A stretch of 64,000 bases of DNA, from NCBI GenBank assembly GCA_021848465.1, contig JAJZUP010000006.1, positions 29,422-93,421 on the forward strand. Reading direction: 5' to 3'. The translations under genes and the position numbers were made by a program. Each line of letters begins with the position of its first letter. Positions within the stretch are counted from its first letter, which is position 1. A model generated the notes under the pieces. The model made no database searches, had not been told where the DNA came from, and saw only the letters and a list, made by a program, of their open reading frames with translations. Below, piece after piece: positions 62,132 through 64,000 of the stretch. This DNA is from Pseudomonadota bacterium. GTDB taxonomy: Bacteria; Pseudomonadota; Gammaproteobacteria; Burkholderiales; Gallionellaceae.

Positions 62132-64000
62132 TTGGTCTCCATCCCGTTTGCGAAGTATTCCTTGATCACACTAGAAGACATCGAGCTTGATATCCTCACC
62201 TGCGGTGACAAATCCACAGTAGATACCTTTCGTGAAATATTAGATGTAATTGGCTTCGAAAAATACTCGGCTGATCAGCTCGATCTGATTCTTTCCTCGC
62301 TTGAGCCTTTATTGCCGATAGCAGAAGAATTCGATCTTGTTGATAAAGATACATGGCCGCGGTGGGCAACTACTGTTTCCATAGTCCGCTCCATCTTCCA
62401 TGAACTATTCTCCTTGTTGCCTCCAGACAGTCGTGCGGGCAGGCCAATATCTGTAGAGAATACCTCGTCAATCTCCGCGTTATGTGCCAACGTAAGCAAC
62501 CCTCTCTCTGGATTTGTTCCTGTTAAGGCAATTCTGCTCATCGGTTGCTACAGGCACTATCTATACAACAAATATATCCATACAAAACTAGAAAGGTCTT
62601 ATAGGGACGCCAAGATAGGCGACTTGGTATTTTCAATTACTTGGGCGGCTCGTTATCCATCGTTTTACAAATCAATATCAGAGAAGTGCCTTCCCGAATG
62701 GCCAACCTTATCAACTGCATTTTGGAAGCAATCATTCTTCGAAAAGACAAGCAGTACACCAACAACAAGTGAGTTCAAATTCATCCATACAATTCGTCAG
62801 ATTTTGGCGCTCGAACTCGAAAATGATGTTGCTTCAGTAGTAACTCCGGATGATCGGTCTAATAAGAATGAGCAAAAAGAACCATTGTTCTCTCTGACCA
62901 AAATCGTAAAAGCAATTCGGGGGAAAAACCCTTCTGCCGCTGAAAAAACAATCGTGGGAAGTTTTCGCGAGATTTTAGAAGTTCTGTCTTTTGGAAATAG
63001 TCCAGTTGATCAACTCGATATTGCACTTCAATCTGTTGAGGAATTATTGCCAATTGCCACAATTCTGAGTCCAAGATATTCAGCAGTGTGGTCGCGATGG
63101 TCAGCCACTATCTTAGTAGTGCGAGATGTTCTTCGAAATTCTTTCCCCAGTGCATCTAAGGATCAATGGCAAGGTAAGGTTGGAGAGTATCCGTTGATAT
63201 CGTGTCTGGTTACCTCAATTAAAGACAAAGCTCATTCCGGACTTCTTCCGGCAAAAGCCCTTGTACTTATCAGGTTCTATGCAATGCGGATGGAAGATCC
63301 ACCTGAGCTTTCTTTTAGGGGGCTTTCATACGTAGTAGATCCTGAAAAGAATTTGGCAGATACGATTCGAAAATGCTGCACTCTTAAATGGAAGTACCTC
63401 GACATTGCGCATGAGTATCTTCCCGTATGGCCAGTATCCTCTACCTCTGATTGGGTAGAGTCATTCGTAAAAAAGGCAATAGATGCGCCGACACAAACTC
63501 AAAAACCTGGCTTCCCACGCACAGATAAATACGACTTTATTCATACAATGCGAGATACATTGTTGTACGTTGCAAAAATACAAATAGATTTTCCGGCCCA
63601 TGAATCAATCAATCCGATCACACCCTTGTCCGCACATGCTGAAAAGTCCGTATCTCGGCAACATGTAGATTCGCTACCTACCCCACTGACTTCATCAACT
63701 CTGCAACAACATTACGATTTTTCGTTAGCAATACCACCAGATCATGAACGGCGGACTACGGTGGTAACTCAGCCCTCGAAAGAATGGCATTCCAGAGCGG
63801 GACGAATATTACCTATTAGACCTTCATTCAATCTATTTCATAAACAGCATGCTCGGCCTGATTCAAATACTGTTGCTTTAGCGCCTGACGCGATTCAAGT
63901 TATTCCCCAGCATGACACTGCCGCCGATCAGCCGGTGAAACTTGCAGCCGTTCAATCGCTGGAGGTGCGTTACACAAACTATCGTTCCGCGATGGACAAT
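62132..64000 (+). CDS. Large protein with internal duplication, open at right edge; unknown function
   Basis: A single frame of 623 codons without a stop runs from a TGA at 62126 to the edge. The start is unresolved: TTG 62132 or TTG 62162 (reading LITLEDIELDILTCG), or ATG 62116 if a frameshift lies near 62160. Two related units of about 245-250 residues are visible. TFREILDVIGF and DQLDLILSSLEPLLPIAEEF (from 62225) correspond to SFREILEVLSF and DQLDIALQSVEELLPIATIL (from 62960). WPRWATTVSIVRSIF matches WSRWSATILVVRDVL, and FIHTIRQIL matches FIHTMRDTL. A Pro/Thr/Ser-rich linker and VRYTNYRSAMDN end the visible part. AT-rich, unlike the rest of the window. It is the first gene inside the putative island; no family is recognised. 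Confidence 0.75.
   Translation, partial: MVSIPFAKYSLITLEDIELDILTCGDKSTVDTFREILDVIGFEKYSADQLDLILSSLEPLLPIAEEFDLVDKDTWPRWATTVSIVRSIFHELFSLLPPDSRAGRPISVENTSSISALCANVSNPLSGFVPVKAILLIGCYRHYLYNKYIHTKLERSYRDAKIGDLVFSITWAARYPSFYKSISEKCLPEWPTLSTAFWKQSFFEKTSSTPTTSEFKFIHTIRQILALELENDVASVVTPDDRSNKNEQKEPLFSLTKIVKAIRGKNPSAAEKTIVGSFREILEVLSFGNSPVDQLDIALQSVEELLPIATILSPRYSAVWSRWSATILVVRDVLRNSFPSASKDQWQGKVGEYPLISCLVTSIKDKAHSGLLPAKALVLIRFYAMRMEDPPELSFRGLSYVVDPEKNLADTIRKCCTLKWKYLDIAHEYLPVWPVSSTSDWVESFVKKAIDAPTQTQKPGFPRTDKYDFIHTMRDTLLYVAKIQIDFPAHESINPITPLSAHAEKSVSRQHVDSLPTPLTSSTLQQHYDFSLAIPPDHERRTTVVTQPSKEWHSRAGRILPIRPSFNLFHKQHARPDSNTVALAPDAIQVIPQHDTAADQPVKLAAVQSLEVRYTNYRSAMDN

Overview
The window reads as a chromosome segment of a betaproteobacterium, probably of the Nitrosomonadales (Gallionellaceae-like). 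The grounds are the style of the core genes (dusB-fis-purH-purD, hemF, rsmE, trkAH, dsbC with a CSFC site), a moderately high G+C content, many c-di-GMP and chemosensory genes, a CusCBA metal pump and an Azotobacter-ordered set of nif accessory genes. The taxon is an inference from gene content. No rRNA gene, complete tRNA gene or CRISPR array was seen.

Layout. 0-13 kb, mostly minus strand: 3'-truncated cca and slt; a leucine-rich-repeat protein kinase with a coiled-coil membrane partner; a PilZ protein; an HD-GYP phosphodiesterase followed by a short CheA-like kinase; and a thioredoxin-like/IMPase/trkA/trkH operon. 13-23 kb: rsmE, a REP-like element, two envelope proteins, a cus efflux operon (small Cys/His protein, cusC, cusB, cusA), apaG and mltA. 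23.9-27.4 kb: a lower-G+C cassette with an outer-membrane protein, a small secreted peptide carrying a double-glycine-like motif behind a Sec signal, two small beta-barrels (one frameshifted) and a Sec-exported C39 cysteine peptidase. This looks like a Fap-like or bacteriocin-like export and maturation system. 27.5-37.5 kb: hslR, a CheY/CheC/diguanylate cyclase operon, DUF4149-dsbC, a UbiH-family hydroxylase, dusB-fis, purH, a broken DUF4160/DUF2442 pair and purD.

37.7-47.8 kb is an accessory (defence-type) island between purD and slyX/terB. It holds a Fic protein, ORF6N and RhuM proteins, a nuclease-methyltransferase gene interrupted by a frameshift, a specificity subunit, a DGQHR-like protein fused to a TIR/deoxyribosyltransferase-like domain, and two orphans. 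There is no HsdR motor subunit.

48-51 kb is core (terB, slyX, tsaC, hemF, a glycosyltransferase). 51.6-58.4 kb is a nitrogenase maturation operon (iscA-nif, nifU, nifS, nifV, cysE, orf, nifW, nifZ, nifM). It is preceded by a textbook sigma-54 -24/-12 promoter and a NifA upstream activator site. NifHDK are not in the window. 58.4-61.7 kb: a chemoreceptor, and a divergent pair (small membrane protein / MipA-OmpV) with two matching operator-like palindromes between them.

At 61.9 kb lies the 3' half of a tRNA-Arg(CCG) gene with no 5' half, the usual scar of a tRNA-integrated island. To its right the base composition drops. A single reading frame of more than 620 codons, with a clear internal duplication, runs off the right edge. 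That frame is probably the first gene of an integrated element whose other end lies outside the window.
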